From Deltaproteobacteria bacterium CG11_big_fil_rev_8_21_14_0_20_47_16 (GTDB lineage Bacteria > UBA10199 > GCA-002796325 > 1-14-0-20-47-16): a DNA stretch of 61,493 nucleotides. A model generated the notes under the pieces. It saw nothing but the letters and a program-made list of their open reading frames with translations. It had not been told where the DNA came from and did no database searches. Made by a program: the position numbers and the translations under genes. Where the stretch lies: NCBI GenBank assembly GCA_002796325.1, contig PCXA01000001.1, positions 436,752 through 498,244 of the forward strand, in the 5' to 3' direction. Shown one piece after another: positions 44,617-54,004 of the stretch. Position 1 is the first letter of the stretch. Each line of letters starts with the position of its first letter.

Positions 44617-45584
44617 GCCGTCATCTCCCGTCGCAAGAGCCAGACAAATACGGGTCCACCAATGAGTGCCGTAATGACACCGACAGGTAGTTCGGTTTGA
44701 ATTTGGGGTACCGCAGAGAGTGCGCGTGCAAGGGTGTCGGCAACAATCAAGAAGCTGCCCCCAACCAATGCGGAAGCAGGAATGGAGAAGCGGTGATCGC
44801 TTCCCCATAATAGACGCACAATGTGGGGAATGAAGAGGCCAACGAATCCAATTAGCCCAGCAACGGCAACGACTGCGCCGATCATAATGGATGCGGCGAT
44901 GAATGTTTGAATGGAAAGTCGTTGCGGATTGATGCCGACAGAATGCGCAGTTTCATCACCCAGGCACATGGCGTTCAGCGCTGCGCCATTACGTGTTAGC
45001 CAAATGAGTGATGGGATAACTGCAAGCGAAATCCATCCAACCGTTTTGAGTGAAACCGTTTCAAGACTGCCGATCAGTAGAAAAAGAATGGCATGGGCGT
45101 CTTCCATGCGTACCAAGGTGTGAACCAGCATGATGACGGCAAATGCGAATGCATTGAAAATCACACCCGCTAACAAGAGTGCATGTGGGGATTGGCGCTG
45201 GCCTACTGCCCACACTAAAAAAAGCATGGTGGCAATGCTGCTGCCAAAGGCACAGAAGATGGTGATGATGAATGGGAGCTTCAATACAACGCCCATGACG
45301 CTTCCGAGTGCGGCGCCGCCGGAAACACCTAATACATAAGGGTCTGCGAGTGGGTTTCGTAGAAGCGCTTGGAATGCGCAGCCCGATGAGGCAAGCGCCA
45401 TGCCAACGATCATTCCCAAGAGAACGCGTGGCAGGCGCACTTGCCATAAAATGATTTGGCTCGTGGGGTCATTCCATTGCAGCATTTGCGGGCCGACTGC
45501 GAGTCCAAAGATCATGCAGATGATCGCTACGATTGCTAGAAGCCCAAGGCCGATGAGCCATTTTTTAAATGACAGTGTGCTCAT
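44613..45584 (-). CDS. btuC: Vitamin B12 ABC transporter permease, 323 aa
   Basis: A FecCD-family inner-membrane permease with about ten helices. Characteristic stretches are VRLPRVLLGMIVGMALASSGCAFQALLRNPLADPYVLGVSGGAALG, AGLIGFVGLFIPHIVRLLWGSDHR and the final LPVGVITALIGGPVFVWLLRR. These form the substrate path and the ATPase-coupling loop. It overlaps the btuF stop and the btuD start by 4 bp each. Confidence 0.93.
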   Translation of the reverse strand: MSTLSFKKWLIGLGLLAIVAIICMIFGLAVGPQMLQWNDPTSQIILWQVRLPRVLLGMIVGMALASSGCAFQALLRNPLADPYVLGVSGGAALGSVMGVVLKLPFIITIFCAFGSSIATMLFLVWAVGQRQSPHALLLAGVIFNAFAFAVIMLVHTLVRMEDAHAILFLLIGSLETVSLKTVGWISLAVIPSLIWLTRNGAALNAMCLGDETAHSVGINPQRLSIQTFIAASIMIGAVVAVAGLIGFVGLFIPHIVRLLWGSDHRFSIPASALVGGSFLIVADTLARALSAVPQIQTELPVGVITALIGGPVFVWLLRREMTA

Positions 45585-46411
45585 AGTTGTTTGGCCAGTT
45601 GCATGGCAGCTGCGGGCAGACGTGGTCCTGGGCGAAAGTCATCCATGTTGAGTGAGATGATGCGATTGTGCTTCACAGCCGATAGCATGGGAAACTGGTT
45701 CCAAAATTGCTGGGAGCGTTCAGTGCCCATGGTGATATCAATAATGATGGTGGGATTTAATTTTAATAATGTTTCAGTATTCAAATGAGGGTAGGGCAGC
45801 GGTGTATTTCCCATGACATTTTGAACGCCAAGAGCTGATAGCACTTCACCCAAAAATGTTTGGGCTCCCACAACAATCAGCGGGCGATAGCCCACTACGA
45901 TGAGTGCATTTTGATCGTGGGCTTTGGGAATTTTATTCATTTGTGTGTGCATGTCTTTAACAAGTCGCGCCGCTTCTTTGGGGCGTCCCACTTGATCGCC
46001 TATTTTTTGGATGGATTGATACATGTCCTCCAAGGTTTTGAATGAGAAGAACGCCGTCTGCAACCCCAATTTTTGGAGCTGCAGTGTGGCGTTTTTGGCA
46101 CTGTTCTCTTCCGAGCCCATCACTAGATCAGGATGCACGGCAAGCAGCTGTTCTGGGAATGGCCGCAAATAATCGGCGACCTTGGGAAGCGCACGTGCTG
46201 CAATCGGTTGGTTGCACCATGTGGTGACACCCACCACTTGATTGCCCACACCCAGTGCAAAAAGAATCTCGGTGATGTTGGGTTTGAGCGAGACAATGCG
46301 TTTTACAACTACTTGATTTTCAATAGGAAAAGCTGTTGTGGAAAAACATCCGGTGCACAGGAGAGTGGTAATCAGTCCCAGTGCCGCCATAATAGATGCA
46401 ATTCGTCTCAC
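45581..46411 (-). CDS. btuF: Cobalamin-binding substrate-binding lipoprotein, 276 aa
   Basis: A class III binding protein that hands B12 to BtuCD. Signal peptide with lipobox LLCTGC|F (Cys22), so it is membrane anchored, unlike soluble E. coli BtuF. RIVSLKPNITEILFALGVGNQVVGVTTWCNQP is the typical N-lobe motif, followed by the long helix linking two lobes (DMYQSIQKIGDQVGR...). The start is GTG (46411), overlapping the upstream stop. Family membership is clear; cobalamin specificity follows from the operon. Confidence 0.88.
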   Translation of the reverse strand: MRRIASIMAALGLITTLLCTGCFSTTAFPIENQVVVKRIVSLKPNITEILFALGVGNQVVGVTTWCNQPIAARALPKVADYLRPFPEQLLAVHPDLVMGSEENSAKNATLQLQKLGLQTAFFSFKTLEDMYQSIQKIGDQVGRPKEAARLVKDMHTQMNKIPKAHDQNALIVVGYRPLIVVGAQTFLGEVLSALGVQNVMGNTPLPYPHLNTETLLKLNPTIIIDITMGTERSQQFWNQFPMLSAVKHNRIISLNMDDFRPGPRLPAAAMQLAKQL

Positions 46412-47721
46412 TGGATCTCCACAATATCAGGACCGTTTGCGATAAAAAGGCGGCTGCCCCAGCACACACCTTTTGCCAATCCAGAATAGTCTGTCAAATT
46501 CTTGTCTATCGTAACGGGTTGGCCAAAAGTTTTGGGAGTTGATCCTGAAATATCCCATGCGTGTACAATGCCAGTATTAAAATTGCCGGCAATTAGATGG
46601 TCATCTCCAATAAATGTGGCGAAGGAAATCAAATGTGCGCCACTCGTGACCAGTGCTTCAGGAGCTGTTGCGACTTGGGGTGTGGCTTTCAAATCGTTTG
46701 TACTAAGAATGACAACGCGTCCCGAATTGTCTGCAGATGGAATGGCAATGTGTTGATTGTCGTCCGATACAGTAATTTCGCCTGCAACCCCAAGGCCGGC
46801 GAAGGGTAGTTCAATTTTTTGAATAAATGCCAGCGTCTCGGCATCAAAGACAACCAAACTACTGTGAGTCCCACTTGTGTCACCTGCCCCATCCAGCGAC
46901 TCAGTGTTGATGATGCCTACGTAGGTTTTTCCATTGAGGGTCCATTTCCCAATGCTGGTGGGGTTGGCGCCTTGAGTTGCCAATACTTTTGGTGGGCTGT
47001 CTGGCGATGTGGCAGAGTAGACCAATACTGACCCCGGATCGTACTCCGGTTTTCCAGTAGAAAATGAAATATTACTTGTTACCACAAATACATTATCCCC
47101 ATAAATAAGAGTGCCCTTCGGAAAACTGGGTTTAAATTCCTTCTCTGAAAGAGAAACCGGTGCGAATGTTTTCCAAATTGGTTTTGCATTCACATTGGTC
47201 ATCCATTGGATGCCTGATTCATAGGTGGCAGCGTCTGACCCGGTAATAATGAGAATGCCATTATTCCCTAATGCGATTTGGTCTGCCGTTGATGAAAGGG
47301 GTGTATTCATTGATATCCCAGACAACCCCCATTGGAAAAATGTGTTGTTTTTTGCAAAATCAGAACAGGTACCTGCGCCTGTTTCGTCCAAGTCATTGAT
47401 GATAGCACTGTTTGTGCAGGGTGTGGCAAGCGCCTTTACCTTTCCCAATTCAAACGCTGCAACGCAGCCAGTTGGCACTCTTGTTTGAATATCAGTTTTT
47501 GTATCTTTTGATTCCACATAGCTATCAGTAGTTTCATTCCGTGATGTTAAATCACTTGAAGTTATGCTGTCAGGGCTAAACGTGTCGACCGCAAATTCTA
47601 CATCGACACCTGATGCATCTGCACCACCGTCAGTAGCGCCAGTTGTGTCATCCGTATCACTTAATCGACTTGCACACCCTGATACGACTAAGCCAACTGC
47701 AATTGCAATTCCGATTGCCAT
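46408..47721 (-). CDS. Beta-propeller-like lipoprotein in the B12 operon, 437 aa
   Basis: The start at 47721 has AGGGAG upstream and gives a lipoprotein signal MAIGIAIAVGLVVSGC|A with lipobox VSGC; the longer open frame lacks support. After an Asp/Thr-rich linker, repeating strands (GILIITGSDAATYESGIQW, LVVFDAETLAFIQKIELPF, RVVILSTNDLKATPQV, NTGIVHAWDIS) look like a YncE/YVTN-type propeller. Its position between btuB and btuF under the same riboswitch suggests that it helps bind or deliver cobalamin at the cell surface, as BtuG propeller lipoproteins do in Bacteroides. That role is inference; no ligand residue can be assigned. Confidence 0.72.
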   Translation of the reverse strand: MAIGIAIAVGLVVSGCASRLSDTDDTTGATDGGADASGVDVEFAVDTFSPDSITSSDLTSRNETTDSYVESKDTKTDIQTRVPTGCVAAFELGKVKALATPCTNSAIINDLDETGAGTCSDFAKNNTFFQWGLSGISMNTPLSSTADQIALGNNGILIITGSDAATYESGIQWMTNVNAKPIWKTFAPVSLSEKEFKPSFPKGTLIYGDNVFVVTSNISFSTGKPEYDPGSVLVYSATSPDSPPKVLATQGANPTSIGKWTLNGKTYVGIINTESLDGAGDTSGTHSSLVVFDAETLAFIQKIELPFAGLGVAGEITVSDDNQHIAIPSADNSGRVVILSTNDLKATPQVATAPEALVTSGAHLISFATFIGDDHLIAGNFNTGIVHAWDISGSTPKTFGQPVTIDKNLTDYSGLAKGVCWGSRLFIANGPDIVEIQ

Positions 47722-47746
47722 GTCTATTCTCCCTGTTAATTGGTTA

Positions 47747-50041
47747 TTATGGTTTTGAGCCATGCACCACTGCAATGGCATCTAAATCAAATCCGTTGGT
47801 TCCGTTGATTCCTTTAAAGGGGGTCAGCCCCTGATCGATGATGCGAATAAATTTGACCTTTTGCACACCAATTGCTGCTAAATCAAATGGGTCACCGCCA
47901 GCTGTCTGTGGATCTAGTGGATCTACTCCATTGGTGGGGTTGGACAGCACCGGATGTGTGCCGGCACAGCCTGGATAGTTGGGCGAGTTGTTTAGATCGC
48001 ACGGGAAATCAGTAAAATTCACACCATCCATGCTCACACCAACAATAGCAGGCTCACTAAATACCGCATTCGGATTGCCGCCGGCATAAAATGCATTTTC
48101 AAAAACGATGAAGTCGGTGCCAGGACCATCGGCAATGGGGCAGTGGTTGAACGCCACAATAATCTGCCCCTTATCACCCAGTGAAAATGTGTCGGTGCTT
48201 CCCATGATGACGCTCCCACCCTGCGGAGGTCCTTGAATCACCTGTGGTAAATTGTTTTCGTTGGCGCCACCACCCGATCCCACCACATAACTGACAATTT
48301 GATTCACAAATGGTATAGCGCCAATGTCTTTGCAATTCACAACAACAAGTTTCCCATTATCCTCTGGTGTTTCTGTTGTGGGGGCAGACGATATGTTGGG
48401 TACGGCACCAGTGTGGATAGCAACAGTCGTTTGCGCAGATACTCCCCCCACGCTGACAGTGATCTTGGTGATACCTGTGGAAATGCCTGTCACTAGGCCA
48501 TCTGCGGACACTGTGGCAATTGCAGGGTTGTCGCTATGCCAATGAAGTGTGTAGATTTGCTGGGTGTCTGGGTGCGTAAAATGAGTGGTGATGTTGATTA
48601 ATTGTTTGCCGGTACCAAGCGTTACAAGTCCTGAAACATAAGATTGATTGCCAACACCCAATGGAACGAATGCAGGTCGAATTTCAACACTGCGAAGTGG
48701 TGGTATCTTTTGGGGTGCACCTGAATAAGTATTAATTGTAACCATGCTGCCAGGATTTCCGGTGAGCGCAAAGACATCAGGCCCGGTGAAGTCAGTGCCC
48801 GCAATTCCAGGGCGGATGGCAATGTCTGAGATGCCAGTGTTAACACCACTGGGGTTATCTGGTGTAACACCTTTTGAAAATCCAACAGGCCATGACGTGG
48901 GAAAAGGAGTGACTGGATTAGATGTAAGATCTAAAATAAAAACACTACTTTGGTCAAAACTTCCTACAAACGCACGCTCACCATCGGGCGTGATTGCAAC
49001 AGCTGTGAGGTAGTCGTTCGAAATGCTGCTATTAATTGTAATAGGGTTTGATAAGTCGCGTATCCATTGATTTTGCAGTAGATCCAGTTGGTAGACGTGT
49101 GGAAATGCAGTGCTGCCAAAATAGGCAAACTGTCCTGTTGGATCAATGCGAGGTGCAAAAAATGACAACGATGATTTGCCCATTGGTAAGCTCGAAGTAA
49201 GTGCTCCTGTTGTAGCGTTTACAATGTCAACAGACGATGGTGTTTCAGGAGAGGCTTCGCCATCAATAATGTTGAGTACCCCAGAATTGGTAATGAGAAC
49301 GGTGCCATTACCCACATTGGTAATGCCCGTGGGATTGTAGCCCGATGTAATGATGGTGGGTTGAGGTGCAGCAACAAGTCCCGTTTCGGTAATGGTGTAG
49401 CGAAACACCGTTCCCGGTGCGGCAACCGCAGGGGGTGCGTAGCGTAAGTAGTTGGCAGTACTCACCCATAGCGTGTCATTTGTAATGGCGATCCCACCCG
49501 GAAAGGCAACATGGATTTCATTTGTTGTGGTATCAACATTGCCATCGTTATCAAAATCCAGAGGACCTGACAGTGGCAGTGACGAGTCCAGTTTTACACT
49601 TTTTGGAAGCGCAACGGCTGCGCGCACGTCACCGGTTGTCGGGTTGAAGTCAATTACGTGAGATGATGTGAGCATGAACGCACGTGTGGGACTTTGAATA
49701 ATTAAATTGTTGGGCAATCCTGTTCCTGGAGGGGAGGTAACGCCTTTAAATTTTGTAGATATAGAATACGGGCGACTATCCAGATCAATCGCGACCACGC
49801 CTGATGGATTGAGTGTGCTGACGACAAATGCGGTGGAGCGCATGCTGTCGATATCTGGAATGATGATACGTGCCGGATAGGGACTTGCAAATAGAAAGGC
49901 ATCCTTGGTGATAGTGGCACTTCCCAGCTCGGTGGATTCAGAAGTGAATATCTGGGGATCTTTATCAACATTGGTGTACAGCATGCCATCGCCGCATGCC
50001 GATATGGTGAAGGCAACAATCAATAGTAGTAAGCGGTTCAT
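47747..50041 (-). CDS. YncE/YVTN propeller lipoprotein with Ig-like (BIG2) and C-terminal surface domain, 764 aa
   Basis: A lipoprotein signal (MNRLLLLIVAFTISAC|G) is followed by propeller-type repeats (about 40-430) such as NPSGVVAIDLDSRPYSIS, NPTGITNVGNGTVLIT and TPDGERAFVGSFDQSSVFILDL. About 460-540 is a BIG2-type Ig-like domain (ISTGITKITVSVGGVSAQTTV). About 560-764 is a domain with FIVFENAF, EPAIVGVSMDGVNFTDFPCD and FDLAAIGVQKVKFIRI, met in proteins annotated 'cell surface protein'. It overlaps btuB by 4 bp and so shares the riboswitch. By analogy with Bacteroides BtuG it may capture cobalamin next to BtuB. No direct evidence for ligand binding is visible. Confidence 0.78.
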   Translation of the reverse strand: MNRLLLLIVAFTISACGDGMLYTNVDKDPQIFTSESTELGSATITKDAFLFASPYPARIIIPDIDSMRSTAFVVSTLNPSGVVAIDLDSRPYSISTKFKGVTSPPGTGLPNNLIIQSPTRAFMLTSSHVIDFNPTTGDVRAAVALPKSVKLDSSLPLSGPLDFDNDGNVDTTTNEIHVAFPGGIAITNDTLWVSTANYLRYAPPAVAAPGTVFRYTITETGLVAAPQPTIITSGYNPTGITNVGNGTVLITNSGVLNIIDGEASPETPSSVDIVNATTGALTSSLPMGKSSLSFFAPRIDPTGQFAYFGSTAFPHVYQLDLLQNQWIRDLSNPITINSSISNDYLTAVAITPDGERAFVGSFDQSSVFILDLTSNPVTPFPTSWPVGFSKGVTPDNPSGVNTGISDIAIRPGIAGTDFTGPDVFALTGNPGSMVTINTYSGAPQKIPPLRSVEIRPAFVPLGVGNQSYVSGLVTLGTGKQLINITTHFTHPDTQQIYTLHWHSDNPAIATVSADGLVTGISTGITKITVSVGGVSAQTTVAIHTGAVPNISSAPTTETPEDNGKLVVVNCKDIGAIPFVNQIVSYVVGSGGGANENNLPQVIQGPPQGGSVIMGSTDTFSLGDKGQIIVAFNHCPIADGPGTDFIVFENAFYAGGNPNAVFSEPAIVGVSMDGVNFTDFPCDLNNSPNYPGCAGTHPVLSNPTNGVDPLDPQTAGGDPFDLAAIGVQKVKFIRIIDQGLTPFKGINGTNGFDLDAIAVVHGSKP

Positions 50042-52038
50042 GTTTTTGGCTCCTTCGCCCAGTCGTATTTGATGGTTGCAAAAAAGCTACGACGCGGCAG
50101 TGGAAACGCACGCACGTCATAAAGCTGAATGTTGGCCAAGTTCTTGCCTTCAACGATAATGCTCCAATTCTTCCAAACGGTGCCCACAATGCCCGCATCC
50201 ACTTGTGTTTTGGATGAAATGAAAACGGTATTCTGTACGTTGACGGGAATGCGGGAGATCATTTGAACATCCGAGAAGATTGCCAACGCCCAATTTTTGC
50301 CCCACTTTTGATCATAGGTGAGGCGCACATTTCCCAATTGTATGGGACGTCCCGCCAATTGATTGCCTGTGCTGGCAAAATGCGCACTCGTCCATGTGTA
50401 GTTGGCTTCTGCAGTCATGACTTTTGCAAAGTGGAGTTTTCCGGAAGCCTCGATGCCATGGATATGCACCTTGAATGTGTTGATGGGTGCAATGGTTAGG
50501 GCGCTGATGGGTACAAAGATGATCGAGTTGTAGACTTGGTTTAAGTAATAGGCCAATTCAAGGTGGCCGCGATTGGAATGCAGCTTGAACCCAACATCAA
50601 AGTTGAGTGACTTTTCTTTGTCCAAGTTGGGATTGCCACGCAAAAAACCTTCATTGGGAAAGTAAAGTTCGCTGAAGTTGGGAATGCGATACCCATACTC
50701 AATGTTGGATTTGAACAAAAGCCATCGTGTGGCATTGGCGACAACACCCAGCTTGAGTCCTGTGTTGTGTTGGTAGTGTGTAGCGGTTTCGTATCGAACA
50801 ACAGGTAAAATGACAAAATAGTCGTGAGGGGTGTGCCACTCATCTTGTAACATAATCATGCCCACATTGCGGTGCTGGGTACCAATGGGTACTGTTGTTG
50901 AATTGCCGACAGAGTCAGTTTGGCGTTCCAGTCGGTAGTCGGCGCGGAATTTGGTTTCATGCTCACCGGCACCACTCCACGAGTAGCCCATCGTAAAATT
51001 TGGATTGGCTGCTAGGTAATTGACAGTGTGGTTGATGGGGCTGCCAACGGCAGGGCTTTCATCGCGGAAGTGACGAAACTCATACTGAAAGTTACCGGCA
51101 GGTTGGAAAAATAAATGGTCGGCAGCGCATCCACTACATGTACCTTGCACGGTTGCAACGTTACGCCAGTAGCGTTCTTGCGCATCGAGTGGATCACCGG
51201 GGTAGAGGAGTGTGGTTTGCTCTTCCGTGCCGGGCATCTGGCGTGTGGTCCAAAAGAAGTTGTCAGATCCCTGTAAAAACCAATGATCGCCCACCATCAT
51301 GTCGCCTTTGGCAAGAAGGGAATCGGATAATGATCTATTGTGGACACGATCAAACACTTGGCCGGTGACACCTGTGGGCGTGCCGGTCAGGGTGGTGGCA
51401 GCCGCCTTGAAGTGATAATCACCCTTTGTCATAAAATGACTAAATGACAAAAGGCCGCTCTTGGTTTTGGTTTCTTTGGCAACGCTTCCACCAGCTTTGA
51501 ATGTTTGAAAATAACCGCCACCGGCATAGACCGCTGCTTGTTCCCCGCGCTTGGCGTGTTTGGTAATGATGTTGATGACACCGCCAATGGCATCTTGACC
51601 GAATTGTGCGGTACCACCGCCACGAATGACTTCGATGCGATCAATAATATCAATGGGGATACTTGAAAGATCAACTGTTCCGGTCGCTCCTGTATTGAGT
51701 CGAATGCCGTCCATGTAAACAGCAACTTGTTCAGGTGTGGAACCGCGAATGGTCATGGTGGAGAACTGACCCAATCCACCTGTTTCCTGAACGTTCACAC
51801 CTACGGTTCGTGAAACAATTTCAGTTAAGTTGCGAAATTGCGTTTTAAGGGCAGATGGTTTGATAACGGTTGTAAATGAAGAGGGTGCGCCCGCAGATGT
51901 ATCATCGGCCTCAGCCTCAACACGAATTTCTCCCAAGCTAGCAGCATCATCGGACAAGGTGCTGTCTTGTGCGCGCACGGGATGTGGGCAGGCGAGACAA
52001 AAAACAAACAACAGCAATGGGAGTCGATAAGGGTGCAT
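50038..52038 (-). CDS. btuB: TonB-dependent outer-membrane receptor, BtuB-type, 666 aa
   Basis: A 22-stranded-barrel type receptor with plug. The signal peptide ends at VRA|Q. A TonB-box-like segment (LGEIRVEAE) is followed by the plug (FSTMTIRGSTPEQVAVYMDGIRLN, and IDIIDRIEVIRGGGTAQFGQDAIGGVINIITK) and then barrel strands to the terminal aromatic-containing region (RRSFFATIKYDW). The length is near that of BtuB (about 610). It is the first gene after a cobalamin riboswitch, which identifies cobalamin or a corrinoid as the likely ligand. A GTGGGGA ribosome site precedes the ATG at 52038. Confidence 0.9.
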   Translation of the reverse strand: MHPYRLPLLLFVFCLACPHPVRAQDSTLSDDAASLGEIRVEAEADDTSAGAPSSFTTVIKPSALKTQFRNLTEIVSRTVGVNVQETGGLGQFSTMTIRGSTPEQVAVYMDGIRLNTGATGTVDLSSIPIDIIDRIEVIRGGGTAQFGQDAIGGVINIITKHAKRGEQAAVYAGGGYFQTFKAGGSVAKETKTKSGLLSFSHFMTKGDYHFKAAATTLTGTPTGVTGQVFDRVHNRSLSDSLLAKGDMMVGDHWFLQGSDNFFWTTRQMPGTEEQTTLLYPGDPLDAQERYWRNVATVQGTCSGCAADHLFFQPAGNFQYEFRHFRDESPAVGSPINHTVNYLAANPNFTMGYSWSGAGEHETKFRADYRLERQTDSVGNSTTVPIGTQHRNVGMIMLQDEWHTPHDYFVILPVVRYETATHYQHNTGLKLGVVANATRWLLFKSNIEYGYRIPNFSELYFPNEGFLRGNPNLDKEKSLNFDVGFKLHSNRGHLELAYYLNQVYNSIIFVPISALTIAPINTFKVHIHGIEASGKLHFAKVMTAEANYTWTSAHFASTGNQLAGRPIQLGNVRLTYDQKWGKNWALAIFSDVQMISRIPVNVQNTVFISSKTQVDAGIVGTVWKNWSIIVEGKNLANIQLYDVRAFPLPRRSFFATIKYDWAKEPKT

Positions 52039-52045
52039 GTCCCCA

Positions 52046-52061
52046 CTCTTTCCGCGAAGAG
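52046..52061 (-). promoter_or_regulatory. Hairpin next to the btuB ribosome site (putative expression platform)
   Basis: CTCTT (52046-52050) pairs with AAGAG (52057-52061) around a 6-nt loop on the transcript, and the ribosome site GGGGA and start codon follow immediately. Lying between the B12 box and the start codon, it could be part of the switch controlling translation. No T-run follows, so control of translation is likelier than termination. Confidence 0.45.
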
Positions 52062-52074
52062 GGTTAAGTGAAAG

Positions 52075-52262
52075 TTACTCTGAAGAGAGGTCTCCTGACT
52101 TGCGACAAACTGGTTCCCCTTGCCTTCCCATTTGGTTGGAAAAACCAAACAGTGACTAACGGGGACCCCCCAAAATCGCTTACAGTGGCGGGACCGTGTA
52201 GGAATTGCACCTACTTCCCTGATTCTTCAGTGTGTGGGCGCTTAGTGCCTCAGTGGGGTAAC
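52075..52262 (-). promoter_or_regulatory. Cobalamin riboswitch controlling the btu operon
   Basis: Reading on the minus strand, the transcript carries the conserved aptamer blocks in order: GGGAAGTAGGTGCAATTCCT, then CGGTCCCGCCACTGTAAGCG, a variable arm, and finally the B12 box AAGTCAGGAGACCT (52088-52101). This is the standard AdoCbl-type aptamer. It lies about 40 nt upstream of btuB and faces it, so cobalamin should repress the run btuB to tonB. Exact boundaries are approximate. Confidence 0.95.
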
Positions 52263-52283
52263 GTCAAGCAAATCCCCCCCTTG

Positions 52284-52315
52284 TGTGCACCCCGTACATT
52301 TCGCCTAGGGTTTAT
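52284..52315 (+). repeat. REP-like element, solo copy 3 beside the riboswitch
   Basis: Identical over 32 bp to 42318-42349, 10 kb from the RAYT gene. The next 20 bp after GGGTTTAT are also partly similar (T-rich, ending TTAGT-like). It occupies the 65-bp gap between the riboswitch 5' end and the stop of the O-antigen ligase-like gene. No transposase accompanies it, as expected for a REP dispersed by a RAYT in trans. Confidence 0.8.
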
Positions 52316-52326
52316 CTCTTTTAAAA

Positions 52327-53964
52327 TTAGTGGGTTATGGATTTTAGAAAATGGTGGGCCCCTTGATTGCTGGGGTCGTTGTGGAGACTATGTTCAAAAT
52401 AGCTTCGTGCGGCTGCGCGGTCACCATCACGTAGTGCCTGTACACCCTTCATGTAGAGAACTGCAGGAACGAAGGGATACTCATTATATAATTGGCTCAC
52501 AACCGCAGCTGCTTCCGGTGCATTCGCTTGCATCAAATTTGCAGCCAATGTGAATTGGGCATCAAAGTTGTGTGGCGCCAAACGTGCGGCCATTCGTGAT
52601 TCAGAAATGCGATCTTGAAGTGAGGATGCTGTTTGTGTGCGTTGAACGTAAATGAGAGCCGTTTGATTGAGTGCAACATTTAATGTGAGCACCAGTACAA
52701 TTATTGCAGCGAGTATTTTAGATGTGATTAATATTCGTGAGCTATTGTTTGCGGTGGCATAAAAAAGAATACCAATAGAAAATGCGATATATAAGCGTGT
52801 TATGGGCATAATGTAATTTGTACTGAACTGCCAACTGATGAGGGCGATAGTGATGCTCATCAGGCTGGTAATGATAAGAATCTGATTTTGAAAGGGACGT
52901 TTTGAAATATCCTTGAAACCTCTGCGGTAAATGTAAACGCATCCTAGTAGGAAGAGAAAGAGTCCTGGTATTCCAAGCTCCATTGTCTGATGTAGCAGCT
53001 CGTTGTGTGGATGCATAAACCAGACATGGCTGGTCACCACAGAGTCGAACGCCTTGCGGTGTGCATATTCTGGGTAAATGAACCTAAAGTTGTCTAAGCC
53101 CCAGCCTATTATAGGGCGATCACGGATGATGCTGAGTGTTGTGAGGTAAGTGTGCCACCGATTAGATGATGCATCTTCCAAGCGGAGTGTGACCATGTCA
53201 TGTAAGCGCTGAATTGTTGGATCGCTGACTTGGGTTTTTTGTGAAATGGTTGTGATAGCGGCACCAACAATTAGCGTGAGTGCCAAAAATGTGTAAATCT
53301 GCTTTCGCTTCAAATAATGGATTTTATGGAGACCAATGATCATTATAAGGATTCCACCTACACACCCCAAAATGCTTGCACGTCTTGCGGACTCCCATAG
53401 GCCTTCAAGAATAATAATCACTAATAGTGTTGTGAGTGGTACCCAAATTTTTCTGGATACTTTTGTGCTGAGATAAAAAACTAATGGAATTTGCAGTGCT
53501 ATAAAATCGCTATAGTAGGTGATGTGGCCAATAGGTGAAACAAAAGGAGCTTGCGACCAAAGGAATGATGTGGTTGGGAGCAAGTGTTTGGCAGCAATAA
53601 TTAGTACGGCTGAGGTAATGCTACAAATTGAAATGTATAAAATGGTTGTTGAGCTTTGTTGTGAAAAAAACCATGCGATGGCAATCCAAAGCAGGAGTTG
53701 GCTCAATTCTTCAAATCCAAATATATAACCCATTGGTGATAGTAAAATTGAGATAATGCAGATGGTGCAGTAAAGAACAAGGCCCGTTGTGAGTGCCGTG
53801 GAAGGGATGGCAATGCCCCTTCTTAAAATAAGCCAAGTCACACATAATCCACCTCCAACATAGAGTAAGGTGTTTTTGACATCATCGTACGGTCGGGGGA
53901 AAACTTCGGTAAAACTCCAAATGATGGCGAGCCACCAGGCTAGAATAACTGTGACTAATTTCAT
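52327..53964 (-). CDS. O-antigen ligase/polymerase-like (Wzy/WaaL) membrane protein with C-terminal TPRs, 545 aa
   Basis: About 10-12 helices with the O-antigen-ligase signature region: WESARRASILG, RPIIGWGLDNFRFIYPEYAHRKAF in the large periplasmic loop, and HPHNELLHQTMELGIPGLFLF, containing the conserved H-x-H-N-x-x-L pattern. A soluble C-terminus (about 440-545) has TPR-like repeats (LAPHNFDAQFTLAANLMQANAPEAA, LRDGDRAAARSYFEHSLHNDPSNQGAHH), as in several WaaL/PglL-like enzymes. It may ligate or polymerise O-antigen, or glycosylate proteins. It follows the cysteine-rich gene by 40 bp in the same direction. Confidence 0.82.
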   Translation of the reverse strand: MKLVTVILAWWLAIIWSFTEVFPRPYDDVKNTLLYVGGGLCVTWLILRRGIAIPSTALTTGLVLYCTICIISILLSPMGYIFGFEELSQLLLWIAIAWFFSQQSSTTILYISICSITSAVLIIAAKHLLPTTSFLWSQAPFVSPIGHITYYSDFIALQIPLVFYLSTKVSRKIWVPLTTLLVIIILEGLWESARRASILGCVGGILIMIIGLHKIHYLKRKQIYTFLALTLIVGAAITTISQKTQVSDPTIQRLHDMVTLRLEDASSNRWHTYLTTLSIIRDRPIIGWGLDNFRFIYPEYAHRKAFDSVVTSHVWFMHPHNELLHQTMELGIPGLFLFLLGCVYIYRRGFKDISKRPFQNQILIITSLMSITIALISWQFSTNYIMPITRLYIAFSIGILFYATANNSSRILITSKILAAIIVLVLTLNVALNQTALIYVQRTQTASSLQDRISESRMAARLAPHNFDAQFTLAANLMQANAPEAAAVVSQLYNEYPFVPAVLYMKGVQALRDGDRAAARSYFEHSLHNDPSNQGAHHFLKSITH

Positions 53965-54004
53965 GGTTGTTTATGTATCATAGCTATTTCGTCAGTGCCA
54001 TAAG

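Noticed and set aside
43849-46411. ABC importer genes as a heme or siderophore system
   Set aside because: The family is shared, but the cobalamin riboswitch and co-transcribed BtuB-type receptor favour cobalamin.
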